Positions 1-6,274 of a stretch of DNA of 6,344 nucleotides are shown piece after piece. The DNA lies in assembly GCA_944389715.1 (NCBI GenBank), contig CALXNI010000088.1, forward strand, positions 1 through 6,344, read 5' to 3'. The notes beneath the pieces were generated by a model that saw nothing but the letters and a program-made list of their open reading frames with translations, had not been told where the DNA came from and made no database searches. The position numbers were made by a program, and so were the translations under genes. Each line of letters begins with the position of its first letter. The stretch's first letter is position 1. This DNA is from an uncultured Clostridia bacterium (GTDB lineage Bacteria; Bacillota; Clostridia; TANB77; CAG-508).

Positions 1-28
1 GTTTATTGTTTATATCTCTCATTTCCAT
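1..28 (-). CDS. Start of a leftward gene (partial, N-terminal 9 codons); product unknown, possibly mutS
   Basis: An ATG at 26-28 reads leftward as MEMRDINNK before the window ends. It is preceded by a strong Shine-Dalgarno AAGGAGGT (34-41) with five bases of spacing, and further up by a near-consensus promoter, so a real gene start is well supported. Nine residues are too few for identification. From memory, ylbF-family genes in Clostridia often sit just before mutS, whose N-terminus is compatible with this short peptide; that is a guess from context only. The gene has its own promoter, so it need not be transcribed with the ylbF-like gene upstream of it. Confidence 0.6.
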
Positions 29-49
29 TTTTTACCTCCTTGCAAGTGT

Positions 50-78
50 ATTTTAACAAAAATATGTTTGTGTGTCAA
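50..78 (-). promoter_or_regulatory. Sigma-A-type promoter for the partial gene at the left end
   Basis: On the minus strand the -35 box is a perfect TTGACA (73-78) and the -10 box is TAAAAT (50-55), separated by exactly 17 bases (56-72). The start of transcription would fall near position 43, giving a very short leader that contains the AAGGAGGT ribosome binding site. This is the best promoter in the window by match to consensus. Confidence 0.8.
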
Positions 79-110
79 TAGTCTTTTTGTAAGATTTCTA
101 ACAATGATTT

Positions 111-194
111 CGGGCGGACACAAGGCCCGCCCCTACAACATTTGCAATAAATTTATCCATATAAATTTTGGGACAGCAAATTGCCGCCCATACA
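111..194. repeat. GC-rich intergenic hairpin repeat, two units
   Basis: Two GC-rich hairpins stand out in an AT-rich background. The first pairs GGGCGG (112-117) with CCGCCC (127-132) around a 9-base loop and ends in CCCCTACA (130-137). The second (170-189) is a degenerate copy, GGGACAGCAA against TTGCCGCCC, followed by ATACA. The same CCCCTACA ending closes the repeat at the right edge of the window, so both belong to one dispersed family. Similar GC-rich 'CCCCTACA' palindromes are, from memory, common between genes of gut Clostridia. The element lies just after the stop codon of the ylbF-like gene and may help end or protect its transcript. Confidence 0.7.
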
Positions 195-199
195 ATACA

Positions 200-532
200 T
201 TATAATAAATCTTTTACAGATTCACTTATTATTTTGTTTACGTCTGCAAGCATTATATTAAACCTTACTTCTATATCAAAATATTCTTTAATTTTTGGAT
301 CTTTCATAAGTATATCATACATTTCTTGTAATTTTTTCATTTTTGCCTCGTCTTGTTTTTCTCCTTGAAATGACATAACTTGTACATCATATCTTATTTT
401 TTCAAACTCGTCTATTTTTGTTTTCATTTCTGGAATAGCTTGCAACTCTTCCTTCACACTTTTATATTCCTTATATTCTTTACTCTCTTGTATTGCTTTT
501 GCTAAATTGTTAGCTTCATCATATACGTACAT
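200..532 (-). CDS. YlbF/YmcA family regulatory protein (DUF964)
   Basis: The product is a 110-residue soluble, strongly helical, charged protein with no membrane segment. The opening MYVYDEANNLAKAIQESKEY, the middle ending in a 'F..iRydvq..QfqG'-like stretch and the overall length fit the YlbF/YmcA family. In Bacillus subtilis YlbF, YmcA and YaaT form a complex that affects RNase Y-dependent mRNA processing, competence, biofilm formation and sporulation. Which paralogue this matches cannot be decided by eye. The start is fixed by a strong AAAGGAGGAAGAAA leader directly before the ATG. It overlaps the end of the membrane-protein gene by 14 bases, so the two are probably cotranscribed and translationally coupled. 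Family assignment is from pattern recognition, not a search. Confidence 0.8.
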   Translation of the reverse strand: MYVYDEANNLAKAIQESKEYKEYKSVKEELQAIPEMKTKIDEFEKIRYDVQVMSFQGEKQDEAKMKKLQEMYDILMKDPKIKEYFDIEVRFNIMLADVNKIISESVKDLL

Positions 533-1193
533 TTTCTTCCTCCTTTAATTCATTTTTCTTTAAATATAATGGTAAAAATATAGTATTTGTTAATATAAAT
601 AGACTAATAAAACCTACTTCAATATTATATCCTATAAATAAAAATCCATAAAATATTACCGCAAATAATATTGAACTACCTAATAAATAACTTCTTTTCT
701 TAATGAATATTGTCACAAATAAATTAATTGATATTATCAAAGCATCATTCAGTATCACCGATCGTAACTGATCTTTCCATGAGATAACTGCGGGAGCAGT
801 TCCACCTGGCATACCAGGAATTTCATTCCAAATTTTATATAACAAACAAATTAAAACTAAAAATATTATTTGTAACATTTTGTATATTAAATCTATTTTT
901 GAATTTTTACTTTTATTTATTAGTATTGAAAATAATATAATATTAAATACAATTATAGTAGTCACTACATACATAGAGTTCTCTAAAAATATCTTTTTGT
1001 TTGCATATTGTTCTTCCCATGCTTTTCGTTTTTCCCACTCTTGTTGCCTATATCTTTCTATATCAATACTAATAAATTCTTCTGCTTCATCCATTAGATT
1101 TAAATGCGAAATTGCTTCTACTGGCTTAACTAATGCAAAAAACATCATTAAAGCAATAACACTTATTGCAATTAGTTTTAGTATTCTTATCAT
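519..1193 (-). CDS. Hypothetical multi-pass membrane protein with N-terminal signal or anchor segment
   Basis: The product is a 224-residue protein I do not recognise. Residues about 7-27 form a hydrophobic signal-like segment ending in VKPVEA, which could be cut by signal peptidase. A charged, partly helical stretch follows (about 34-68, including RYRQQEWEKRKAWEEQY). Five further hydrophobic segments lie near residues 74-93, 102-119, 148-164, 168-188 and 191-211, and the tail is charged (KKNELKEEENVRI). A short loop between segments 3 and 4 carries WNEIPGMPGGTAP. I chose the ATG at 1191-1193 because GGGGTGG sits just upstream of it; an in-frame start at 1241 would add 16 residues and lies inside the inverted repeat without a clear ribosome site. 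The 3' end overlaps the ylbF-like gene, suggesting an operon. No enzyme or transporter motif was seen. Confidence 0.75.
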   Translation of the reverse strand: MIRILKLIAISVIALMMFFALVKPVEAISHLNLMDEAEEFISIDIERYRQQEWEKRKAWEEQYANKKIFLENSMYVVTTIIVFNIILFSILINKSKNSKIDLIYKMLQIIFLVLICLLYKIWNEIPGMPGGTAPAVISWKDQLRSVILNDALIISINLFVTIFIKKRSYLLGSSILFAVIFYGFLFIGYNIEVGFISLFILTNTIFLPLYLKKNELKEEENVRI

Positions 1194-1211
1194 TTTACCA
1201 CCCCAAAACAA

Positions 1212-1335
1212 AAAACGAATCAAAAGTAGTAGATTGTGCATTTTAATTAATGAATAAAACCGGAGGTGTGCGTGTGCACATTGAGGATTTTATGAATTGA
1301 TTAAAATGTGCAAGGTGCTACTTTTCATTCGTTTT
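1212..1335. repeat. Large imperfect inverted repeat (about 49-bp arms), possible MITE-like element or terminator
   Basis: The arms 1212-1260 and 1287-1335 align without gaps as reverse complements, with roughly ten or eleven mismatches. Both outer ends read AAAACGAAT, followed by AAAAGTAG, and inside them CATTTTAAT. The 26-base centre (1261-1286) is richer in G and C and contains the palindrome TGTGCACA (1273-1280). The element exactly fills the gap between the end of the glycosyltransferase gene (1339) and the ribosome site of the membrane-protein gene. On the leftward transcript the hairpin is followed by a T-rich run (TTTTTTGTTTT), so it could act as a terminator. Several arm mismatches are G-T wobbles in plus-strand RNA. 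Confidence 0.75.
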
Positions 1336-1338
1336 ATC

Positions 1339-2635
1339 CTAAGCGTAGGCTTGACGCTTTTTATTAAACGAAATTAAATTTGAAAGTTCGGTTTCTACAT
1401 TTTTTATTTTCTTTTGCTTTCTTACTTTTTCTTGTGCTATTTGATTTGCTTGGCGCTGTGCCATTGTTTGACATATAGCCTTTTGATATATAAAATGTGT
1501 ATCTTGCGCAATTTTTGCCCAATTATATTCATTTTTAACTTTTTGTTTAGCTTTTTTAGATATATTATCACAAAGTTCAGGATTAAATAGTAAAGCAAGT
1601 ATTGAATCTGCAAGTGAATTTGGATTTCCTGCATAGGCTTTCATTCCATCAACACCATGTTCTACTATTTCATTTAATCCACCTACATCTGATACTACTG
1701 TTGGAACTCCGTGCAAGCATTGCTTCTAATGCTACAATTCCAAAAGGTTCATATGTACTTGGAAATACTGATATATCAGCACATTTATACATTTTAGATA
1801 CTTGTTTTGCATTTAAGTAACCTGTAAAATACACTTTTTGGCTTAATCCCATGTTATCCACTTGTGTTTTTAACTCATCTAGCATTCCACCTTTACCTGC
1901 AATTATTAATTTTGCATCATGATAGTTATCTAATATTTTTGGCATTGCAGATATTAAATGTTGAACTCCTTTTTCATATACTAGTCTTCCCATAAATAAT
2001 ATTATTTTTTCGTTATCAGATGCATATTGTCTTCTAAAATTATAATCTTTTTCTATTCCTGTATATGCTGTAGTGTTTATACCATTTGCTACAACATTTA
2101 TTTTTTCATATGGAAGTCCAAATAATCTTTGTAATTCATTTTTCATAAATTTACTATTTACGATTACCTCCGAAGACTCATATGTAAGCATCCATTCTGT
2201 ATCATTAATATATCTTTGTGTTTCGTCATGTATTCCAGAATTACGTCCGCTTTCTGTTGCATGTATTGTACTAACTAATGGTAAATCATAGGAGTTTTTT
2301 AATGTTTTTGCTGCATATGCAACTAACCAATCATGTGCATGAACAACATCAAATTTTTCTCCTTTTGCAATTAATTCATTTGCTTTTGCTATCATATTGA
2401 AGTTTAATTGCATTATCCAATCTATAAAATTGTTAGGATTAATCATATAATTATCTACTCTATATACATTTACTCCTTTGTCATTTTCATAGTATGGTGC
2501 ATTTCCTTCTCTATATGTAATTACATAAACATCGTGTCCATCTTTAATTAATCTTTTTGATAAATCGTTTACTACTCTAGCAATTCCTCCTACTATCCTT
2601 GGTGGATATTCCCATGTAAGCATAAGTATTTTCAT
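1339..2635 (-). CDS. GT4-family glycosyltransferase, glycogen/starch synthase type, with an internal +1 frameshift at CGG
   Basis: The protein probably transfers glucosyl units from a nucleotide sugar (or acts on a related alpha-glucan donor) to a growing alpha-1,4-glucan in the cytoplasm. Read with one frameshift, it has 431 residues, a normal GT4 length. The N-terminal GT-B half opens MKILMLTWEYPPRIVGGIAR, with the glycine-rich acceptor-side loop, and has VVHAHDW near 97-103. The C-terminal half carries FMGRLVYEKG (214-223), the EX7E motif E296-P-F-G-I-V-A-L-E304, and GVPTVVSDVGG after the shift. The frame breaks after A308: GCA is followed by CGG (1709-1711), and dropping the C restores G-V-P. 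Without shifting, 13 foreign codons follow and the protein stops at 1670. The start at 2633-2635 is chosen because AAAGGGGG lies 10 bases upstream and family members begin MKILM. The adjacent divergent GH57 gene supports a glycogen role; other sugar-transferase roles are possible. Confidence 0.85.
1709..1714 (-). other. Candidate +1 recoding site GCA-C-GGA in the glycosyltransferase gene
   Basis: On the minus strand the zero frame reads GCA (1714-1712) CGG (1711-1709) AGT. Ignoring base 1711 gives GCA GGA GTT CCA, i.e. Ala-Gly-Val-Pro, which matches the conserved EAM-x-A-G-V-P run of GT4 enzymes. CGG is not otherwise seen in frame in this gene. It is a one-base insertion relative to the family, not in a homopolymer run. 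Confidence 0.6.
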
Positions 2636-2684
2636 GAGCTCACTGCCCCCTTTAATTTTTTTCATTAGTTTAATTCACATCTAT

Positions 2685-2713
2685 ATTGTATAAGAATTTT
2701 TGATAAAAGTAAA
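2685..2713 (-). promoter_or_regulatory. Sigma-A-type promoter for the glycosyltransferase gene
   Basis: Reading leftward, TTTACT (2708-2713) and TACAAT (2685-2690) are separated by 17 bases (2691-2707). Transcription would start near 2678, leaving about 40 bases of leader before the ATG at 2635. It lies back to back with the rightward promoter of the DUF4912 cluster, so the two arms of the glycogen locus diverge from one short control region. Confidence 0.6.
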
Positions 2714-2755
2714 CATATATTTACAAGTTTTTTTAAAAATTTATTTCTTTTTGTA

Positions 2756-2784
2756 TTGAATTTATTTGTTTTTTGATATACTAT
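2756..2784 (+). promoter_or_regulatory. Probable promoter for the DUF4912-GH57 cluster
   Basis: TTGAAT (2756-2761) and TACTAT (2779-2784) are spaced by 17 bases. A perfect TATAAT occurs at 2786-2791 but lacks a well-placed -35 box, so the exact -10 is uncertain. The region is extremely AT-rich, which makes chance matches easy. Confidence 0.45.
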
Positions 2785-2824
2785 ATATAATAATATTTTA
2801 TTTTTACTAAGGAGGAATTTTTTA

Positions 2825-3691
2825 ATGCCAAAAACTACTAAAGAACCTAAAAGTAAAATAACTAATAAATCTAATTCTAAGAGCAGTAGTACAAAAACTA
2901 AAAGTTCAAATACCGAAGCTAAACTTAAGAACAATACAGCTAACACTAAAACTACTAAAACAAAAAAAATAGCAGAAACAGCTAAAACTACTAAGAGTTC
3001 TAAAACTACTATAGCTACTAAAACAGCTAAAAAAGCCGCTACTTCTAAAAAATCTCCTAGTAAAAAAGCAACAACTAAAACAAAGAAAACTACAACTGCA
3101 AAAACAGTTAAAAATAAATCTATTAATATTTTAGAATATTACGATTTACCTTATAGATATAATCAAACAGTTGTAAAAGTCTTAGCTCAAACCCCTAAAA
3201 CGCTTTTTGTTTATTGGGATATTTCAGATGAAGATAGAAAAAAATATATTAAAACATATGGAGAAAATTTTTTCGAAACTACTACACCTGTTTTAATAAT
3301 TCATAATATTACAATGAATTATACTTTTGAAATAGAAATAAATGACTTTGCAAATTGTTGGTACTTTAATGTTAATGATGAAAAATGTGAGTATTTAGTA
3401 GAGCTTGGAAGAAGGCCAAAACCAAATACAATATCAATTGATAATAATTATTTATATATTACTTCTTCAAATAAAATTGAATCACCTAATGGCCATATTT
3501 TATTTGAGAAAGAACAAAAAACTCTGTACTTTAGAAATGTAAAAACGAACCAAAACTATTCTAAAGATATTGCTAGCTTGCAATTTATACAATACATGGG
3601 AAGAATATATAAATTAAAAGAAATATATAAAACATTTTATAAAGAAACTGAATTACTAGATATTGATAATCCTACATCTAGTTTTAAATAA
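2825..3691 (+). CDS. DUF4912 domain protein with long lysine/threonine-rich N-terminal tail
   Basis: The product has 288 residues in two distinct parts. Residues 1 to about 98 are low complexity, made almost only of Lys, Thr, Ser, Ala and Asn with repeated K-T-T-K and T-K-K-like units, strongly basic and surely disordered; it resembles bacterial histone H1-like tails. Residues about 105-225 look like DUF4912: YDLPYRYNQTVVKVLAQTPK, then LFVYWDIS, then YFNVNDEKCEYLVELGRRP. The domain has no known catalytic role; from memory it is repeatedly encoded beside DUF1957/GH57 genes, which suggests a part in glycan handling. The start has AAGGAGG (2809-2815) nine bases upstream. The GH57 gene begins 15 bases after the stop, so the two form an operon. 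The basic tail might bind nucleic acid or another polyanion; this is inference only. Confidence 0.8.
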   Translation: MPKTTKEPKSKITNKSNSKSSSTKTKSSNTEAKLKNNTANTKTTKTKKIAETAKTTKSSKTTIATKTAKKAATSKKSPSKKATTKTKKTTTAKTVKNKSINILEYYDLPYRYNQTVVKVLAQTPKTLFVYWDISDEDRKKYIKTYGENFFETTTPVLIIHNITMNYTFEIEINDFANCWYFNVNDEKCEYLVELGRRPKPNTISIDNNYLYITSSNKIESPNGHILFEKEQKTLYFRNVKTNQNYSKDIASLQFIQYMGRIYKLKEIYKTFYKETELLDIDNPTSSFK

Positions 3692-3706
3692 ACAAAGGAG
3701 AAATTA

Positions 3707-5294
3707 ATGAATACTGAAAAAGGATATGTAAGTTTTATATTACATGCACACTTGCCTTTTATACATCATCCAGAAAGTGAAGATTATTTAGAAGAAGAAT
3801 GGCTTTTTGAAGCCATTTCTGAAACATATATACCTTTATTATTAAATTTTAAAAAATTAGAGGAAGAAAAAGTTGATTTTAGAATAACAATGTCACTTAC
3901 TCCTCCTCTTCTTTCTATGCTTGATAATAAATTATTGCAGAGAAGATATATTAAATATTTAAAAAAACATATAGAACTTTGTAAGAAAGAAGTTGTAAGA
4001 ACTGCTAATGACAAAAGGTTAAACGAACTTTCTAATTATTATTTAAATAGATATTCAAATGATTTACATGTTTTTAAAGATATTTATAACTGTAATTTAA
4101 TTGAAGGATTTAAATATTTTCAAGATAAAGGTTTTTTAGAAATAATAACTTGTGGTGCAACACATGGTTATTTTCCTATTTTATATGTTAATGAAAAAGC
4201 AGTTAAAGCTCAAATTGCTGTTGGTGTACAAACATACGAAAAATATTTTGGCAAAAAGCCACGTGGAATTTGGCTTCCAGAGTGTGGATATGTTCCAGAA
4301 GCAGATAAATATTTAAAAGAATTTGGTATAGAATATATTATAACTGAATCTCATGGAATACTTTATGCTGACCCTACACCTATTTATGGAACTTTTGCAC
4401 CAATTGTTTCACCAGAAGGCGTTGTTGCATTTGGTCGTGATATAGAAAGTTCTAGACAAGTTTGGAGTTCTATTTCTCGGTTATCCAGGTGATTTTAATT
4501 ACAGAGAATTTTATCGTGATATTGGTTATGATGCAGACTATGACTATATAAAACCATATATAGCAAAAAATGGTGTACGTGTTAACACTGGTATTAAATA
4601 CCATAGAATTACTGGAAAAACTGAGAATAAAGATTACTATAACTTACAATGGGCAAAAGATTCAGCTGAAATGCAAGCTGGTCATTTTCTAGATTCTAGA
4701 GTAAAACAAATAAATGATTTATCTTCTTTTATGGATACACCACCTATAATTGTCTGTCCTTACGATGCAGAACTTTATGGACATTGGTGGTATGAAGGTC
4801 CTTATTGGCTATACATTTTATTTAAGAAGATTTATTATGATGATTGTAATTTTAAACTTATAACGCCAGGCGAATTTATAGATAAATACCATTGCATGCA
4901 AGTTTCTTCTCCTTGTAGATCAAGCTGGGGTGCAAATGGATATAGTGAAGTTTGGCTTAATCAAACAAATGATTATGTACATAGACACCTTCATGTTTCA
5001 GCAGACAGAATGTGTGAACTTGCTAAAACTTATCCTAATGCTAAAGGCTTAAAGAAAAAAGCATTAAATCAGTGTGCTCGTGAACTTTTACTTGCTCAAA
5101 GTAGCGATTGGTTATTTATTATTACAAATGGTACAATGGTAGAATATGAAAAAAAAAGAATAAAAGACCATATTGGAAGATTTACAAAATTATATGAGCA
5201 AATTAAAGAAAACAATATAAATAAAGAATTTTTAAAAGATATTAGTAGCAAAGATAAAATTTTTCCAGATATAGATTATATGATTTATTATTAG
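3707..5294 (+). CDS. GH57 1,4-alpha-glucan branching enzyme (DUF1957 C-terminal), with an internal +1 frameshift at CGG
   Basis: The enzyme would cut alpha-1,4-glucan chains and rejoin them by alpha-1,6 links, making branches in glycogen. Read with one frameshift it has 528 residues, the normal size for this family. GH57 landmarks occur in order: HAHLPF (13-18), GATHGYFP (150-157), WLPECGY with the likely nucleophile E192, and PYDAELYGHWW with the likely acid/base D353. SSWGANGYSEVWLN and the C-terminal helical part fit the branching-enzyme (DUF1957) subgroup rather than GH57 amylases. The frame breaks after S257: TCT CGG TTA (4475-4483) leads to a stop at 4490-4492. Skipping the C at 4478 gives GYPGDFNYREFYRDIGYD, typical of the family. 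The unshifted 261-residue product would lack D353 and be inactive. AAAGGAG lies seven or eight bases before the ATG. No in-frame CGG occurs elsewhere in the gene. Confidence 0.9.
4475..4481 (+). other. Candidate +1 recoding site TCT-C-GGT in the branching-enzyme gene
   Basis: The zero frame reads TCT CGG TTA TCC AGG TGA. Skipping C4478 gives TCT GGT TAT CCA GGT GAT, i.e. Ser-Gly-Tyr-Pro-Gly-Asp, the conserved family sequence. The skipped base, the following glycine and the G-x-P context are the same as at the glycosyltransferase site. The zero-frame stop comes four codons after the slip site. Confidence 0.6.
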
Positions 5295-5304
5295 AACAAG
5301 TTTC

Positions 5305-5383
5305 GAATTCTTCTTCCCAAGAATAAAATATGTATATCTAGTGAGTTTTTAGTAGATAATAACATTATTGGGAAGGAGAATTT
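5305..5383 (+). promoter_or_regulatory. Long-range stem that sequesters the ytxC ribosome binding site
   Basis: Bases 5305-5320 pair with 5368-5383 over 16 positions, 14 Watson-Crick and two G-U (5305-5383 and 5312-5376). The left strand holds TTCTTCTTCCCAA, the right TTGGGAAGGAGAA, which contains the whole GGAAGGAG Shine-Dalgarno of ytxC. The 47-base loop holds a smaller possible hairpin, TATCTA (5335-5340) with TAGATA (5353-5358). The left strand starts ten bases after the branching-enzyme stop, so ribosomes ending there could disturb the stem. In RNA this should reduce ytxC translation unless opened. Confidence 0.55.
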
Positions 5384-5385
5384 TT

Positions 5386-6240
5386 GTGCTTAAATCTTTT
5401 TGTATTAAAACAAACAATAAAAAGATAATCGATTATCTACTAAATGAATTTGAGAATATAAATCTTCAAAATTTGTATGTTTCTAAACTAAAATTTAAAC
5501 ATTACAATAATTTTATTGTACATTATAAAGGTAGAGATTTAGATTCATTTTATAATATTTTTTCTAATATTCTATCTTCTACAATATTAAAATTTTACGA
5601 AAAAGATATTGTAAAACATATAATTAATTGCAACTATTTTTATTTTACTGATATAGAACAAAGAAAAATATTAGAAATTGTTAATAATTATTTATATAAT
5701 GGTGATTTAGATGAAGTGTATATTAGAAAAGATTCTATAATGATTTCATGTATAGATTATTTTTTAAGCAACAAATCACTTATTTTAGATGGTTTTGTTA
5801 ATTTTAGAATAAATGATTATATTAAAATTATAGACTATATTGTGGATTTGGCTGTAAATAAATTTGTAATTGAAAGAGAATATTCTGAATTTATAGATTT
5901 ATTAAAATGTTATATTAATTCTAAAGATTGTGGTACATCTTTAGTTCATTTAATATATCAAAACCAAGAGTCTACTTTACTTGATGAATTTAAGAGCATT
6001 ATAAATTTGGATGAAAGTATATTAAATAGTAAATATGTATCTGATATATCTTTTTCATCAAATGATTATACATTAAATTCATTATTAACTCTCTTGCCCA
6101 GAAAAATATATATCCATATTATAAATGGTATGGAAGATGAATTTATTAATACTTTAAAGCTTATTTTTGATAACCGTGTGCATATTTGTAACGACTGTAA
6201 TATATGTAAAGCATATAGATTGCAAATGATTCATAAATAA
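5386..6240 (+). CDS. ytxC: Putative sporulation protein YtxC
   Basis: The product is a 284-residue, mostly helical protein with many aromatic and Ile/Asn residues and no evident signal peptide. It fits the YtxC family of endospore formers: a central YIKIIDYIVDLAVNKFVIE followed by YSEFIDLLKCYI, then LLTLLPRKIYIHI, and a C-terminal end IFDNRVHICNDCNICK. The last has a Cys-x2-Cys-x2-Cys cluster near residues 268-274 that could bind metal. The molecular function of YtxC is not known to me. The start is GTG at 5386-5388, five bases or so after GGAAGGAG; a TTG at 5368 in the same frame would overlap that ribosome site and is rejected. It lies 91 bases after the branching-enzyme gene, possibly read through from that operon, with its ribosome site held in a stem. 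Codon use matches its neighbours. Confidence 0.8.
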   Translation: MLKSFCIKTNNKKIIDYLLNEFENINLQNLYVSKLKFKHYNNFIVHYKGRDLDSFYNIFSNILSSTILKFYEKDIVKHIINCNYFYFTDIEQRKILEIVNNYLYNGDLDEVYIRKDSIMISCIDYFLSNKSLILDGFVNFRINDYIKIIDYIVDLAVNKFVIEREYSEFIDLLKCYINSKDCGTSLVHLIYQNQESTLLDEFKSIINLDESILNSKYVSDISFSSNDYTLNSLLTLLPRKIYIHIINGMEDEFINTLKLIFDNRVHICNDCNICKAYRLQMIHK

Positions 6241-6274
6241 ATTGTAATTTGTGTGATTAAATTAATTTTAAATC

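Noticed and set aside
1194..1241. Upstream in-frame start for the membrane protein (16 extra residues)
   Set aside because: It lies inside the inverted repeat and lacks a Shine-Dalgarno, whereas the ATG at 1193 has GGGGTGG just before it and gives a clean signal-like N-terminus.
880..1257. 125-codon plus-strand open frame opposite the membrane-protein gene
   Set aside because: It mirrors a better-supported gene with a ribosome site and operon overlap; its composition is that of an antisense shadow.
1339..1716. C-terminal part of the glycosyltransferase as a separate gene starting at TTG
   Set aside because: It begins in the middle of a domain, has no ribosome site and joins the upstream part exactly by one base.
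2636..2665. Upstream in-frame ATG of the glycosyltransferase
   Set aside because: The ribosome site AAAGGGGG falls inside this extension, and family members start at MKILM.
2665..2946. Leucine/valine-rich 93-codon open frame on the minus strand
   Set aside because: It is the antisense of the Lys/Thr-rich tail of the DUF4912 gene and runs into the promoter region; it has no good ribosome site.
4671..5294. C-terminal part of the branching enzyme as a separate gene starting at ATG 4671
   Set aside because: The frame is open and family-like from 4479, well before this ATG, so it is an internal methionine.
1339..5294. Plain pseudogene decay as the reason for both frameshifts
   Set aside because: Not excluded, but each gene has only one lesion, all catalytic motifs are intact on both sides, and both lesions share the same CGG context.
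5368..5385. TTG start for ytxC
   Set aside because: The added codons would encode the Shine-Dalgarno itself; GTG at 5386 is correctly spaced from it.
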